The notes under the pieces are model-generated. The model made no database searches. It was not told where the DNA came from and saw nothing but the letters and a program-made list of their open reading frames with translations. A stretch of DNA of 64,000 bases, from positions 293,475-357,474 of the forward strand of contig CAZTBW010000002.1 of assembly GCA_964612555.1 (NCBI GenBank), written 5' to 3'. Shown one piece after another: positions 17,731 through 26,787 of this stretch. Both the position numbers and the translations under genes were made by a program. Positions within the stretch are counted from its first letter, which is position 1. Every line of letters begins with the position of its first letter. The stretch is from DAOLCO01 sp964612555. Lineage in GTDB: Bacteria; Bdellovibrionota_C; UBA2361; SZUA-149; DAOLCO01.

Positions 17731-20088
17731 ATGAATAAAAACATATCTTGTTTACTGCGTGGAGTACTGCTTTTAAGTGGTATCTTTTTTACTGGCATGT
17801 CCTCAGTCCATGCACAGGCGTGTGCATTCTGGGATCAAAATACTGGTCAGGTTTATTCAGCTCCACCTCCGGGCGGGCAGCATATTGGTGCTATAAATGT
17901 TTCTGCTAATCAGGCACAGGATTTTAATGGAGTTCCTCTGAGTCAACAGGGTTATACCTGTCTTACCGGTAGTATTGATGGGCAGAACTATGATCCTAAC
18001 AATGTGTTTGGTGGGGATGATGATGACGATGATGATGGGTTTGATCCCTGTAGTATTCCCGGGAATCCTTTTTGTGGAGGCGATCCTGGGGGAGGTTCCG
18101 GGGGAGGGGGCTCCGGAGGTGGAGGTTCTGGCGGGGGAGGTTCCGGAGGCGGAGGTGCTGGTGGTGGTAGTGGATCAGACCGTGTAACTGCAAATCAAAT
18201 GGTTGCGAGCAGCCCTAAAGGTTCTGCAAGTTCAATATCCGTTTGTCCTAGTGATAAGGTTGGAACGCCGTGTCAGCTTGCTTCTGGAAGCAGTTTGGTG
18301 CTGAAGGAACATATGCCATCTGCGAAGACAATATTTCAGATCGCTGCTAATACTCAGGGGGGTGGAGGAAGTACGACTCGTGGAGCAGGTAATACAAAAA
18401 GTGCTGCTTTAGGTGGATCGTATATCAGTGTGTTTCAGTACGATAACGCTGAAGAACTGCCCAATCTGAAAAATATCGGTATTGATGACGAGATCCTTAA
18501 AACATCCATGGCAATGTATCAGCCAAAATCGAGACTTGATCTTGATTATTTGAACGACAAAGCGGCACGAGACAGGTACTATGATCAAGCCAAGACACTT
18601 CGGGGAGTAAGCGTACTTGCAATGAGTTTTCTTGATAACTCACTTGGCGCTGGCTTACATGACATTCAAGTGCAGGCAGATCAGAACACGCAGGCAGAGT
18701 TTTTAAAACAGATAAATTGGTCTCTTGAAAGATTATCAAGTCCAGACCGCTTTCAGGCGTTCAGGGATGCTGACGAGAAGCTCGAAGCCTGCCTTGAAAA
18801 GGCGTTAGCTACGGGTAGTGCCAGACGAAATACGAATGGAACAACCAGGAAAAGGGTTGATTTTCGGTGTTCTGTGACGTGTGGTCCTGCACCTGAGGGT
18901 AATAATAGATATCGTCAGATGAACGATATTACTGATTGGTCAAGACAAGGAAATGGAAGTTATCAATATTGCGTATGCTGTGCCAGTACAGCAGTCGAAC
19001 CAAACAAACTGAGAGAAGGAAGTGGAATGGCAATAGGACTTAATGAAACCAAAGCAGAAATATGGTCTCTGGTTGACCGATTATTCTGGGGAGTACAGGA
19101 AGATGCACCAAGCGAAGCGAGTAATAAAGACCTTGAAGGTCAGACGGCTAGAGAAGTCCTTGCCGCTTTTACCGATACATTCAAGAAAGTTTTTGGAGAT
19201 TATGTGATGAAGGAAGTAGAAAGTTCCGAGGCAGGAAGTGCTGATTATTCTGATCCCTATCTTGGAATGGTATATCAGGCCCCGGCTATATCTCCCGAAG
19301 GACTGTTTTATATGAATAGGAACAGATGTGCAGAGTTGCCTCGTGATGCTTCAAACGTTACTCCCAAAGGAGACTGTGGGCTTAATGAGGATGTGCGCTT
19401 CAAGATAAAGCACGGTATTTGCCCTTCAGTTGGTGAAATTCTCGATAAATACGATCGGATTCAAAGAGGTGAAGGTCAGGATATATTGAATGAGTATGAG
19501 GCAGAAGCTTCTGCGGGTATTCCATTTACCATGGGACTTGCAAAAGCAATTATTGAGCTTGGGAGTACTGAAATCGATCGTTTGCCATCGGGAACAGAAA
19601 GATTGGACACAGCAAATGCAATTAATCTTTTTTGTGATGTATCTGCTCTCTCTGCTGCTGCAAGGCAAGTTATAATGCTGAAACGTGTTGCAAATGACAT
19701 GGTTGCCTTGAATTCACAGGTGACGTCCAAAGACAAGAATGTTTTTCTTAACTTGGCTGAGCGTTATCTGGATTGGTTCAGAATGCGCATGGTTGAACAG
19801 CAAATACGTGCGAGCGTTTTGGCTGCAAATACAGGAGTCTTGATTGAACATGACCGTCAGTTCTCCAGTAATGTTGCTTCAATGAATGAAGCCTGGAAGG
19901 GTGTGATCAGTAATAGATCAACAAGTCCTCTGGGAGCTGGTGGAATATTTGGTAACACCTTGAAATCAACTGGTGGTGGTGCCGGTGGTGGTGGGGTGCA
20001 GAGAGGAGCCGCTGATACCAAACGTTTGTCAAATGCTCCATTACCTCATGAAAGTAATATTGCATCTCGAATGGGAAGTCTTCTTTAG
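17731..20088 (+). CDS. Secreted Cys-rich protein with natural (GGGGS)n linker
   Basis: 785 aa; signal peptide residues 1-29 (VLLLSGIFFTGMSS, cleavage near VHAQA). Residues 30-90 form a small domain, then seven consecutive Asp (96-102), two Cys-Pro/Phe-Cys pairs, and a Gly/Ser linker at 116-148 composed of GGGGS units. The remaining 630 residues are Cys-rich (RCSVTCGP, YCVCCAS, RCAEL, DCGL, GICPS, LFCDV), consistent with a disulfide-bonded periplasmic or outer-membrane protein. No named family recognised; TraH, TraN and TraU of F-type systems are Cys-rich functional analogues to consider. Strong AGGAGG before ATG 17731; sits directly after the TraF-like gene, a plausible disulfide catalyst for it. 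Confidence 0.75.
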   Translation: MNKNISCLLRGVLLLSGIFFTGMSSVHAQACAFWDQNTGQVYSAPPPGGQHIGAINVSANQAQDFNGVPLSQQGYTCLTGSIDGQNYDPNNVFGGDDDDDDDGFDPCSIPGNPFCGGDPGGGSGGGGSGGGGSGGGGSGGGGAGGGSGSDRVTANQMVASSPKGSASSISVCPSDKVGTPCQLASGSSLVLKEHMPSAKTIFQIAANTQGGGGSTTRGAGNTKSAALGGSYISVFQYDNAEELPNLKNIGIDDEILKTSMAMYQPKSRLDLDYLNDKAARDRYYDQAKTLRGVSVLAMSFLDNSLGAGLHDIQVQADQNTQAEFLKQINWSLERLSSPDRFQAFRDADEKLEACLEKALATGSARRNTNGTTRKRVDFRCSVTCGPAPEGNNRYRQMNDITDWSRQGNGSYQYCVCCASTAVEPNKLREGSGMAIGLNETKAEIWSLVDRLFWGVQEDAPSEASNKDLEGQTAREVLAAFTDTFKKVFGDYVMKEVESSEAGSADYSDPYLGMVYQAPAISPEGLFYMNRNRCAELPRDASNVTPKGDCGLNEDVRFKIKHGICPSVGEILDKYDRIQRGEGQDILNEYEAEASAGIPFTMGLAKAIIELGSTEIDRLPSGTERLDTANAINLFCDVSALSAAARQVIMLKRVANDMVALNSQVTSKDKNVFLNLAERYLDWFRMRMVEQQIRASVLAANTGVLIEHDRQFSSNVASMNEAWKGVISNRSTSPLGAGGIFGNTLKSTGGGAGGGGVQRGAADTKRLSNAPLPHESNIASRMGSLL

Positions 20089-20121
20089 TCAGATCCCTGG
20101 GAGATCAAGTGGAAGGTTTTT

Positions 20122-23100
20122 ATGGCACTAGATATTGATTCAGCATCAGCAGCGAGTCTGATTAGTGCCATACTGGAACATTCCGGGTATGTTACGCAAA
20201 GCGAAATCCTGAATGACTTCAAGGATTTTTTCAGAGATGCAGGAGCTTTAATATATTTTATTGCTCTTGTCGGAGGTTTGATTTCTCTTGCCATTTTTGG
20301 AAGTTTCAGGGCATCTCGTTATCTGATTATTGGTCCAGCCATATACTGGCTACTGGTGGGACCTCAAACAGAAATTCCGGGAGTGAAACATCGCTTTGGA
20401 AAAAGCGAAGCGATGAATGAAGAACTTCAGCAAAACGTGGGGGAGGTTACTGACTATAAAACAAAAGGTAATGTATCAGTTGCCTATGGGTTCAAGTTGT
20501 TCACTGCGCCTATAGATGAGACGGTAAATCTTCTGGTCGAAAATATAACTTCGGGTCTGGAACAGGAAGATATGCTTTTTCTTTCAAAAATTGAAGGACT
20601 TGAGCTTGTTGCGCGTTCTCGAATCGAAAGCAGTGAATTGGTTGAAATGCTTGAAGAGGAAATTGTTAAGCCTTGTTACCCTGCTTTTAAAATGGCTTTT
20701 GATGCTTCCCAGAATTATATTAAGCCGAGAATAACTGTAGGCTTATCTGGGTCAGGGGGAGTAGATAGACCTCGCCATATGGAAAGATTCCGGACTAAAA
20801 CAGAGGCGTTTAAGAAAAACGCAGAAGATATCTTTTTCGATATTAGTGAAGACGGAGAACTTAATAAGTTAATAAAAAGATCATCTAAATGGTATAGCCG
20901 GCGTAACAGTGTGGCATCTACGCTTATGGTTGATGGTGAACCTGTGAAGAAGATAAGCTGTGCCACTGGTTGGAATGTTTTGTTTGATGAATTATGGCAT
21001 CACGCAAGCAAAGCGGTGCCAAACAAATTGATCAAGTCAAGTGGATCAAACTCAAGACCTGATAGTCTTGAACTGCAGTGTAAGGAAATTACCAGAAAAT
21101 TATATGATGATCAGTATGAAGGGGAGATGTGTAGTATCATACCCGGTGTTGCAATGGCTATGTTGTGGAATCATTTGAGTCATGATGACTTTGTTGGAAG
21201 GATACAGAGAAGGCACAGGACTGGAAGTGAACCATTGAATGCCAGACAGCACAAAGTTGATATTAGTATGGTACGTACTATGGGAAGTTCACTGGGAGGT
21301 TCGCTTGGTGCAGCATTTAGCTTTATGGATGTGGCTTATAATGAGCTTGGCAGACCGATTCTCAAACACGGATTGGAAGCTTCCGGTTACAAGATGGAAG
21401 GAACCTGGGCGCAGTACACACTTGCACATGGTGCAACGCATGTTGAAGAGGTAGGGCTTCCAATTTATGTCATGGTTAGGGCAAGACAGTTTCTGTATTC
21501 ATTTGCTTTGAATCTGCCGTATTATCAGGGGCTTTTGCTCTATATTCTGGCAATTGCGTATCCTTTTTTTGCACTGGTTGTTCTTATTCCTGGAAAGGCG
21601 GCGAATTTTTTATTTCTTCCGCTTGCCTGGTTGTGGGTTAAAAGTTGGGACGTGGGTTTTGCTGCTGTCTTTGTGCTTGAACGGGTGATGTATAATCTTC
21701 TTCCTAACTGGAGCCTCTCTCCAAACCTCAGAGAGGGACCCTGGACGTATGATAAACTTCCTGAGATTCTTGGGGAAGGTTATAATTTTTCTCATATTCA
21801 GTCTGTATCTCAGCACTATACCTTTTTGAGTATGGCACTGTCAGGGGTTCCTGCAATTATGGGGCTTATGACTATAAAAGGGAAAAAGGCGATTCTTGCA
21901 AGCTTTACGGATGCGGTACAGACCGCAGCAGATTCATCAGCACAGACAGCAGCGGGAGAGTATTCTATTACCGCTTCAAACGAACGTGCTCAGGTGTTGG
22001 CACATTTAAGAGGTCTTGCCATTTCCTCAGTTCAGAATCAGGGTGTGGAGTCTGGTCTCAGAGGTCGTGTTGGTATGGGGTTTGCGGCAATTTCTGCCCT
22101 TGGAAAATCCCCGGCAGTATTAACTTCACTTGATCCTACAAACAGTGTTGCAGAAAGAATGAAAAAAATTGTAGGAGCTGGTAATGATGCTGGTGAAGCC
22201 GCACTGGATACGTATCAGAAAATAGTTAGAGCAGAGGCAAAGCATGAGGCTAACCTGATTGGGATATGGGATCCACTGATTGGAAGGTGGGGAAAATTGC
22301 AGATGTTCAGTAATTCCTACGCAGCGGCTTTGGACGGTGCGGGTGCAAAGTTTTCGGCTGGGTACGAGCTGACAGACCATACTGCAAATACCGTGGATAC
22401 TATGGCAAAACTTCTGGATGAAAAACATGGCGTTATTCTTGAAGCAATGGGTAATATTTCTTATGCAGAGGGTCGGGCACTTGGGCAGATAGGAACTCGT
22501 GCGGCTGATTCTTTTCTTCATTCTTTCGACCCGCAAGCAAAGGGAGGGCTTTTTGAAAGTAATAAAAAACCGGAAACAGGGTTTATAAATGGTTTTTTGG
22601 CAGTTCAGGCTATGAATACTATTTTAAAGAATAGGGATGATGGTTTGGAAAAGGTCTTAGGGGAGTCAGAAAATGGAACAGCAGAGAAATTTCGTAAAGT
22701 TCAAGGTTTTTTCACTACTTTTCTTGATACCCTGAATGAAGACAGTGGTTATTCAAGAGATGAATTTATACAGAGATTTACCAGTCAACCTGCATATGTT
22801 GAGCAAGAGTCAGGAACTTCTGGTTTGTTTAAGTTTTTAAGTCAAGGTAGGGGAAATGGTCTTACTGATGGCATGACAAGCTTGTTTGTATTGTCGCATG
22901 GTACAGCCGGTGGCTATGAAGGAAATCTGGGACATCCACTTATGGCGAGTATGGGAGGAAACAGAACCCCTGGAGAATTTCGGGATGGAGTATTTCAGCC
23001 CGCAAAACTTTCACTTGTTGGTAGTTTCTTTCAGCATGGAGTGTCCAGTGGGGAGTCGGTTATAAAAAATGTACCTGGAGTTGCATACTTTTTTGACATG

Positions 23101-23592
23101 TTAGGGGGAACTACAGAGTCTGTTTGGACGAGGATGGCGCTGGTAAAAGAGGAAGAAGAAAGAACTTCTCAGCCCGAGCTTTATCAAAGGGCGATGGAAG
23201 AGAGTAAAAAACGGGTTTTGATTGAGCTCCAGGAGCGACTTGGGGTTGAGTTGAATGGGGGTTCTTCCGAAAAAGAGATAGTTGATAAGGCGAGACGACT
23301 ATATGAAAAGGAGAAGGAGAAATACCCCGGTTTGAGTTCTTTACCTGCCAGTCTTGAGTCTTTGGCTGATGGAAGTGCATATACATATGGACGTTCTGAT
23401 GCGGTTACTGGCATGTCGGAGCTCAGGGGTGCGCCTAAGTTTGTTCTTGATAGCGTTGGAACCTGGCTGGATATAACAGCCGAGCAGAAATATGCCTTTG
23501 AGAAAATCAAGGAGAAATCTTCTGAATTAGATCCAAAGAATTTTATTCTTGATGTACGTGATATGGTGCCCAGAGGAAGGCTGGATAAGTAA
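20122..23592 (+). CDS. TraG-N/VirB6-like polytopic membrane protein, paralogue A (1156 aa)
   Basis: First of five tandem paralogues. N-terminal helix pair (IYFIALVGGLISLAIFG; YLIIGPAIYWLLVG), a roughly 380-residue domain with conserved Cys (KPCYPAF; ISCATGWNVLFDELW), then the shared core around 21514-21690: PYYQGLLLYILAIAYPFFAL, VVLIPGK, LAWLWVKSWDVGFA, and a further helix (FLSMALSGVPAIMG). A long hydrophilic C-terminal tail of about 570 residues follows, the longest of the set. The PYxQ-PFFAL-IPG-W core resembles the TraG N-terminal domain of F-type conjugation systems and VirB6-type channel proteins, but is too diverged to name firmly. GGAAGG precedes ATG 20122. Confidence 0.72.
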   Translation: MALDIDSASAASLISAILEHSGYVTQSEILNDFKDFFRDAGALIYFIALVGGLISLAIFGSFRASRYLIIGPAIYWLLVGPQTEIPGVKHRFGKSEAMNEELQQNVGEVTDYKTKGNVSVAYGFKLFTAPIDETVNLLVENITSGLEQEDMLFLSKIEGLELVARSRIESSELVEMLEEEIVKPCYPAFKMAFDASQNYIKPRITVGLSGSGGVDRPRHMERFRTKTEAFKKNAEDIFFDISEDGELNKLIKRSSKWYSRRNSVASTLMVDGEPVKKISCATGWNVLFDELWHHASKAVPNKLIKSSGSNSRPDSLELQCKEITRKLYDDQYEGEMCSIIPGVAMAMLWNHLSHDDFVGRIQRRHRTGSEPLNARQHKVDISMVRTMGSSLGGSLGAAFSFMDVAYNELGRPILKHGLEASGYKMEGTWAQYTLAHGATHVEEVGLPIYVMVRARQFLYSFALNLPYYQGLLLYILAIAYPFFALVVLIPGKAANFLFLPLAWLWVKSWDVGFAAVFVLERVMYNLLPNWSLSPNLREGPWTYDKLPEILGEGYNFSHIQSVSQHYTFLSMALSGVPAIMGLMTIKGKKAILASFTDAVQTAADSSAQTAAGEYSITASNERAQVLAHLRGLAISSVQNQGVESGLRGRVGMGFAAISALGKSPAVLTSLDPTNSVAERMKKIVGAGNDAGEAALDTYQKIVRAEAKHEANLIGIWDPLIGRWGKLQMFSNSYAAALDGAGAKFSAGYELTDHTANTVDTMAKLLDEKHGVILEAMGNISYAEGRALGQIGTRAADSFLHSFDPQAKGGLFESNKKPETGFINGFLAVQAMNTILKNRDDGLEKVLGESENGTAEKFRKVQGFFTTFLDTLNEDSGYSRDEFIQRFTSQPAYVEQESGTSGLFKFLSQGRGNGLTDGMTSLFVLSHGTAGGYEGNLGHPLMASMGGNRTPGEFRDGVFQPAKLSLVGSFFQHGVSSGESVIKNVPGVAYFFDMLGGTTESVWTRMALVKEEEERTSQPELYQRAMEESKKRVLIELQERLGVELNGGSSEKEIVDKARRLYEKEKEKYPGLSSLPASLESLADGSAYTYGRSDAVTGMSELRGAPKFVLDSVGTWLDITAEQKYAFEKIKEKSSELDPKNFILDVRDMVPRGRLDK

Positions 23593-23599
23593 ATTTGAT

Positions 23600-25642
23600 A
23601 TGAATAAAAAAGCTGAAAATTCAAATTTATTTTTTTGGAGAGGCTTTCTTTTAAGCATGTTGTTTTTTGGTATTTTCTTTACGGCGGGCTCTGCCGTAGC
23701 TCAGAATGAAAAAGTGGTTTCTTCAGGAACACTTGTGTCGGCTGCGTTTGAAACAATGGGGTATGCAGCACAGCAGCAGGTTCTTCAGGATATGAGCGAG
23801 CAAATTGGTAAAGTTGCCGGCTTGATATATCTTGGTGTTCTTGTGAGTGCCATTTTAACTGTTGGTTTGATGGGAAACTATGCTGCGGGATTATGGCTTG
23901 TGGTTGGTCCGACTATTTTCATATTTGTTTCGGGAGTTTCCATGAATAATATGGATAATCGGATTGATGCCGAGGTTCCGGAATGGAGATTTGGTGCATT
24001 TGAGGATGATCAGGGTCTTAAGGACAAGTTCACAAAAGGAATTATAAATCAGGCGAATGTTTCGTTTGTATTCCATAAGTATAATGAATTAATCAGTGAG
24101 TTGTATCAGAAACTAATCTCTGAAATTACTTCAGGTGATATAGAAAACCAGATGCTTTTTATGGCGCGTCAGCGAATGATTGAAGAGCTGTATGGTCTTG
24201 AGATCAAGAACCCTGAAACAAAAACACTTGTCGGGTACATGCTTTTTTTGTGCCCAAATGAACTTACAGATGCACAGAAAGTTGCAGCGATAAAGAGAGA
24301 TCCCGGGAAAGCAAATGAGCCGGGGTATGAAAAAGCTACTGAAAAGTATTGTGGTAATTTTCAGAAAAAAAACAAGAGACTTGAGAACAGGCAGCTTGGA
24401 ACATATCTCAGGGAAGTTTTGAATGTACCGTATGGAGATGGAGATCTGGTCAGTTGCCATGATCTCTGGAACTGGTCTTTGATGGGGTTAAAAAAAGATG
24501 TGGCAAGTGGGCTTGAGCAAACTATAAACTTTGTTTTTGGTCCGGAAATTGTTGGAGCCTATGGGAGTGCAATAATTAACAAGGCTCTTGATTCTATTAA
24601 ACAGAAATTGCAAACACCACGGGATGGAGCTCAGACTGGCGTTGATCCCTGTCCTTTTGCTGGTCCTGCGGATCAGGGGATTGAAGGAGGTGAATCCTTC
24701 AAGGCACTTGTAAATATTTTCAGTGGTATGGTGATGAGAAAGAACCAGACTTCCATGGTTGATAAAACGGCGTTACAGCAAGTCTATTCAGGAAGGTATT
24801 CATCATTCAGACCTTCTGATGAGTCTTTTGGGAGGAGCGCAAATTCAGATAAAGATGCTCAGAGGAGGAGGGATCGTGCTATTGAGCTTGGAGTGACTAA
24901 TCAATATGAAGCTTTTCATACCGTGATGTTGCTTCCTTATCTTCAGGCAATTCTTCTTTATGTGCTTTCGGTGATGTACCCATTTTTCGCACTTATGATT
25001 ATTATTCCTGGGCAGGCATCGAATTTCTTTACATGGATGGCTCTCTGGGCATGGGTCAAGTCGTGGGATGTCGGGTGGGCACTTGTGATGGTTACTGACA
25101 AGCTCCTGTATGAAATTATGCCTCATCAGACTTTTTATGACCCCAATGCTTCAAGTTTTACTCCAGTAAGTCTTATGGAAATGCATTTTGATGGTGATTT
25201 TGCTTACTCGGCTGCGTTTTACTGGGTAGTCCTTGCGCTTATGGTAGGGGCGGTTCCGGTTATTACTGCTCAAATTATTCTTGGTTCAAAACGGGCGATT
25301 GCTTCTGCTATACTTAGAGGAGTAACGGATATAAGCTCAAGAATGTCAGCCCCTGCAAGTAACTGGTATCGAATGAAGGCGGTTCGGGATGTTACTGCGC
25401 AGAGAGAGCAAGAGCAGTTCTGGGCATTGGTCAGTAAGATGTTTGAATCTGTTAAGGGTATTAATCGTGCCGGGGATCAAGCCGAAAACGATAATCCAAA
25501 TTTAAGAAAAACGCTGGAGCCCGCAAATAAGACTAATATGTCTGAAGAAGAAGGTCGAAAAGCTGGAAGTAGGGGGGCTAATGTAGAAGCGGTTAGACCG
25601 CATGGACAAGGTTTTTCTAGTTGGCTTGGTTTTGGAAAGTGA
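23600..25642 (+). CDS. TraG-N/VirB6-like polytopic membrane protein, paralogue B, with signal peptide (680 aa)
   Basis: Second paralogue. ATG 23600 is chosen over an in-frame ATG at 23549 because it begins 8 bases after the upstream stop and exposes a clear Sec signal peptide (LLSMLFFGIFFTAGS, cleavage near AVAQ). Next: helix pair (LIYLGVLVSAILTVGLMG; LWLVVGPTIFIFVSG), a Cys-containing domain (FLCPNEL; YCGNF; SCHDLWNW), and the core at about 24928-25100 (PYLQAILLYVLSVMYPFFAL, IIPG, WAWVKSWDVGWA), followed by VPVITAQIILGSK. The tail is short. It is the only paralogue with a cleavable signal, which places its mature N-terminus, and by homology those of the others, in the periplasm. Confidence 0.72.
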   Translation: MNKKAENSNLFFWRGFLLSMLFFGIFFTAGSAVAQNEKVVSSGTLVSAAFETMGYAAQQQVLQDMSEQIGKVAGLIYLGVLVSAILTVGLMGNYAAGLWLVVGPTIFIFVSGVSMNNMDNRIDAEVPEWRFGAFEDDQGLKDKFTKGIINQANVSFVFHKYNELISELYQKLISEITSGDIENQMLFMARQRMIEELYGLEIKNPETKTLVGYMLFLCPNELTDAQKVAAIKRDPGKANEPGYEKATEKYCGNFQKKNKRLENRQLGTYLREVLNVPYGDGDLVSCHDLWNWSLMGLKKDVASGLEQTINFVFGPEIVGAYGSAIINKALDSIKQKLQTPRDGAQTGVDPCPFAGPADQGIEGGESFKALVNIFSGMVMRKNQTSMVDKTALQQVYSGRYSSFRPSDESFGRSANSDKDAQRRRDRAIELGVTNQYEAFHTVMLLPYLQAILLYVLSVMYPFFALMIIIPGQASNFFTWMALWAWVKSWDVGWALVMVTDKLLYEIMPHQTFYDPNASSFTPVSLMEMHFDGDFAYSAAFYWVVLALMVGAVPVITAQIILGSKRAIASAILRGVTDISSRMSAPASNWYRMKAVRDVTAQREQEQFWALVSKMFESVKGINRAGDQAENDNPNLRKTLEPANKTNMSEEEGRKAGSRGANVEAVRPHGQGFSSWLGFGK

Positions 25643-25703
25643 TTTATTCAAGATCACACATATCTGAATCCAGAGCATAACAGTATATAAGGAGTCATAT
25701 CTT

Positions 25704-26462
25704 ATGCTAAAATACCAATCCCCCTTTGCACGACCGATTGAAGATGAAAAAACCTCTTTTTCCATGTTTGGAAAAGAACGTAAAGCGGATGATCTTGAGA
25801 TTCGCACACCTAGTGATGTTGCAGGCAAGCAGCTTCTGGAGGGTAAAAAAGCTGAAAATTCACTTGGTTACAAGTTGAGAGAAAAATATCTTCCTGAGCT
25901 TCCGGGCTATAAGCCTGACAAGCTTGTGAACAGGTATCAGCTTGAGACCTATCTTGAGAAACTGCTTGAAACGAGGGTTCAGGCACAACTGGTTAGTCAT
26001 AGAATACCCGGGGCGCTGGTTTCTGCGGTAGTAGGTACGATTTTTCAGGAACGTGCGCCGTGGCGGGTAGTTCGACGCTGTCTGGATGTTTTTGCCGAGG
26101 CGAAACGAGGAGAAACTGAATTAAAGCAGCAATTTAACTATATGAAGATCGGCTATCTTGAGCTTCAGCACAGAATTATGATGGCAGAAAGACGTGACTG
26201 GCAGAACTATCGACAAGCTGAGCAGGAACGTGGATATGTAGCACCAAACCGTATGGAGTGGTGGGGTCTTTTGGATTCTCTTACCAGTATTCATCAGGAT
26301 GTTCGCCTGGAAGTAGGTAAGATGGACAAATTTATTCGAGAGGTCAATGCAAGGGTTGACGGTGCTTCTGCAAGGCGACAGGTGGATATTTTTGCTCCGC
26401 TTGTTAGCGGGGTATTGAGAGAGGCTGGCACTCCTCCTGCACCTGCTCGCTTTCTCCCATGA
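25704..26462 (+). CDS. Hypothetical soluble protein inside the membrane cluster, 252 aa
   Basis: No family recognised. Hydrophilic, no signal peptide or membrane helix. Disordered charged N-terminus (1-55), then a helical region: YLEKLLETRVQAQLVSHRIP, an ERAPWRVVRR segment, and a long amphipathic helix around 130-175 (QQFNYMKIGYLELQHRIMMAE). AAGGAG lies about 8 bases before ATG 25704. It interrupts the run of five membrane paralogues between B and C, with a 61-bp gap upstream and a larger gap after it. Likely a cytoplasmic partner binding the paralogues' tails; inferred from location only. Confidence 0.65.
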   Translation: MLKYQSPFARPIEDEKTSFSMFGKERKADDLEIRTPSDVAGKQLLEGKKAENSLGYKLREKYLPELPGYKPDKLVNRYQLETYLEKLLETRVQAQLVSHRIPGALVSAVVGTIFQERAPWRVVRRCLDVFAEAKRGETELKQQFNYMKIGYLELQHRIMMAERRDWQNYRQAEQERGYVAPNRMEWWGLLDSLTSIHQDVRLEVGKMDKFIREVNARVDGASARRQVDIFAPLVSGVLREAGTPPAPARFLP

Positions 26463-26787
26463 GGGAGCACTGGTCCTTCGACCAATAAGTTTTTGTACAT
26501 GCAGAAACACTAAAAATAGCTCAGGACTAGAACAAGCGTTCATATATCCTGGATTTTGACACACTTTTTGAAGCAGATTCAGCATATTATAGATATGAGG
26601 GGGAGTTGTTTTAGGCAAGGTGTTTCCCTGTGTTTATAATAATATAGATCAAGAGTCTGCTGTGCTACATTCGATCTGTCAAAGTGTGGTTTCTCTGGAA
26701 GGGTATTTGTCTACCCTGATGAGGCTTTTTGAGCTTCTGACAGGGGGAGTCGTTCTCAGAACGCAAGAAAGTCCTTTTGAAGGAGGA
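26463..26787. other. Intergenic gap inside the cluster with weak hairpin
   Basis: A 325-bp gap if paralogue C starts at 26788. It holds a 5-bp stem TGGTC/GACCA with a CTTC loop (26471-26484) followed by TTTTT at 26490-26494, a weak terminator candidate. The reading frame of paralogue C stays open back to a GTG at 26620, but that upstream peptide has no match to the N-termini of the other four paralogues. A promoter for the second half of the cluster may lie here; none is convincing by eye. Confidence 0.4.

Noticed and set aside
17996..18193. Antisense and frame-shifted ORFs across the GGGGS linker
   Set aside because: Low-complexity readings (His/Leu-rich) of the repeat; the plus-strand 785-aa frame has the signal peptide and Shine-Dalgarno.
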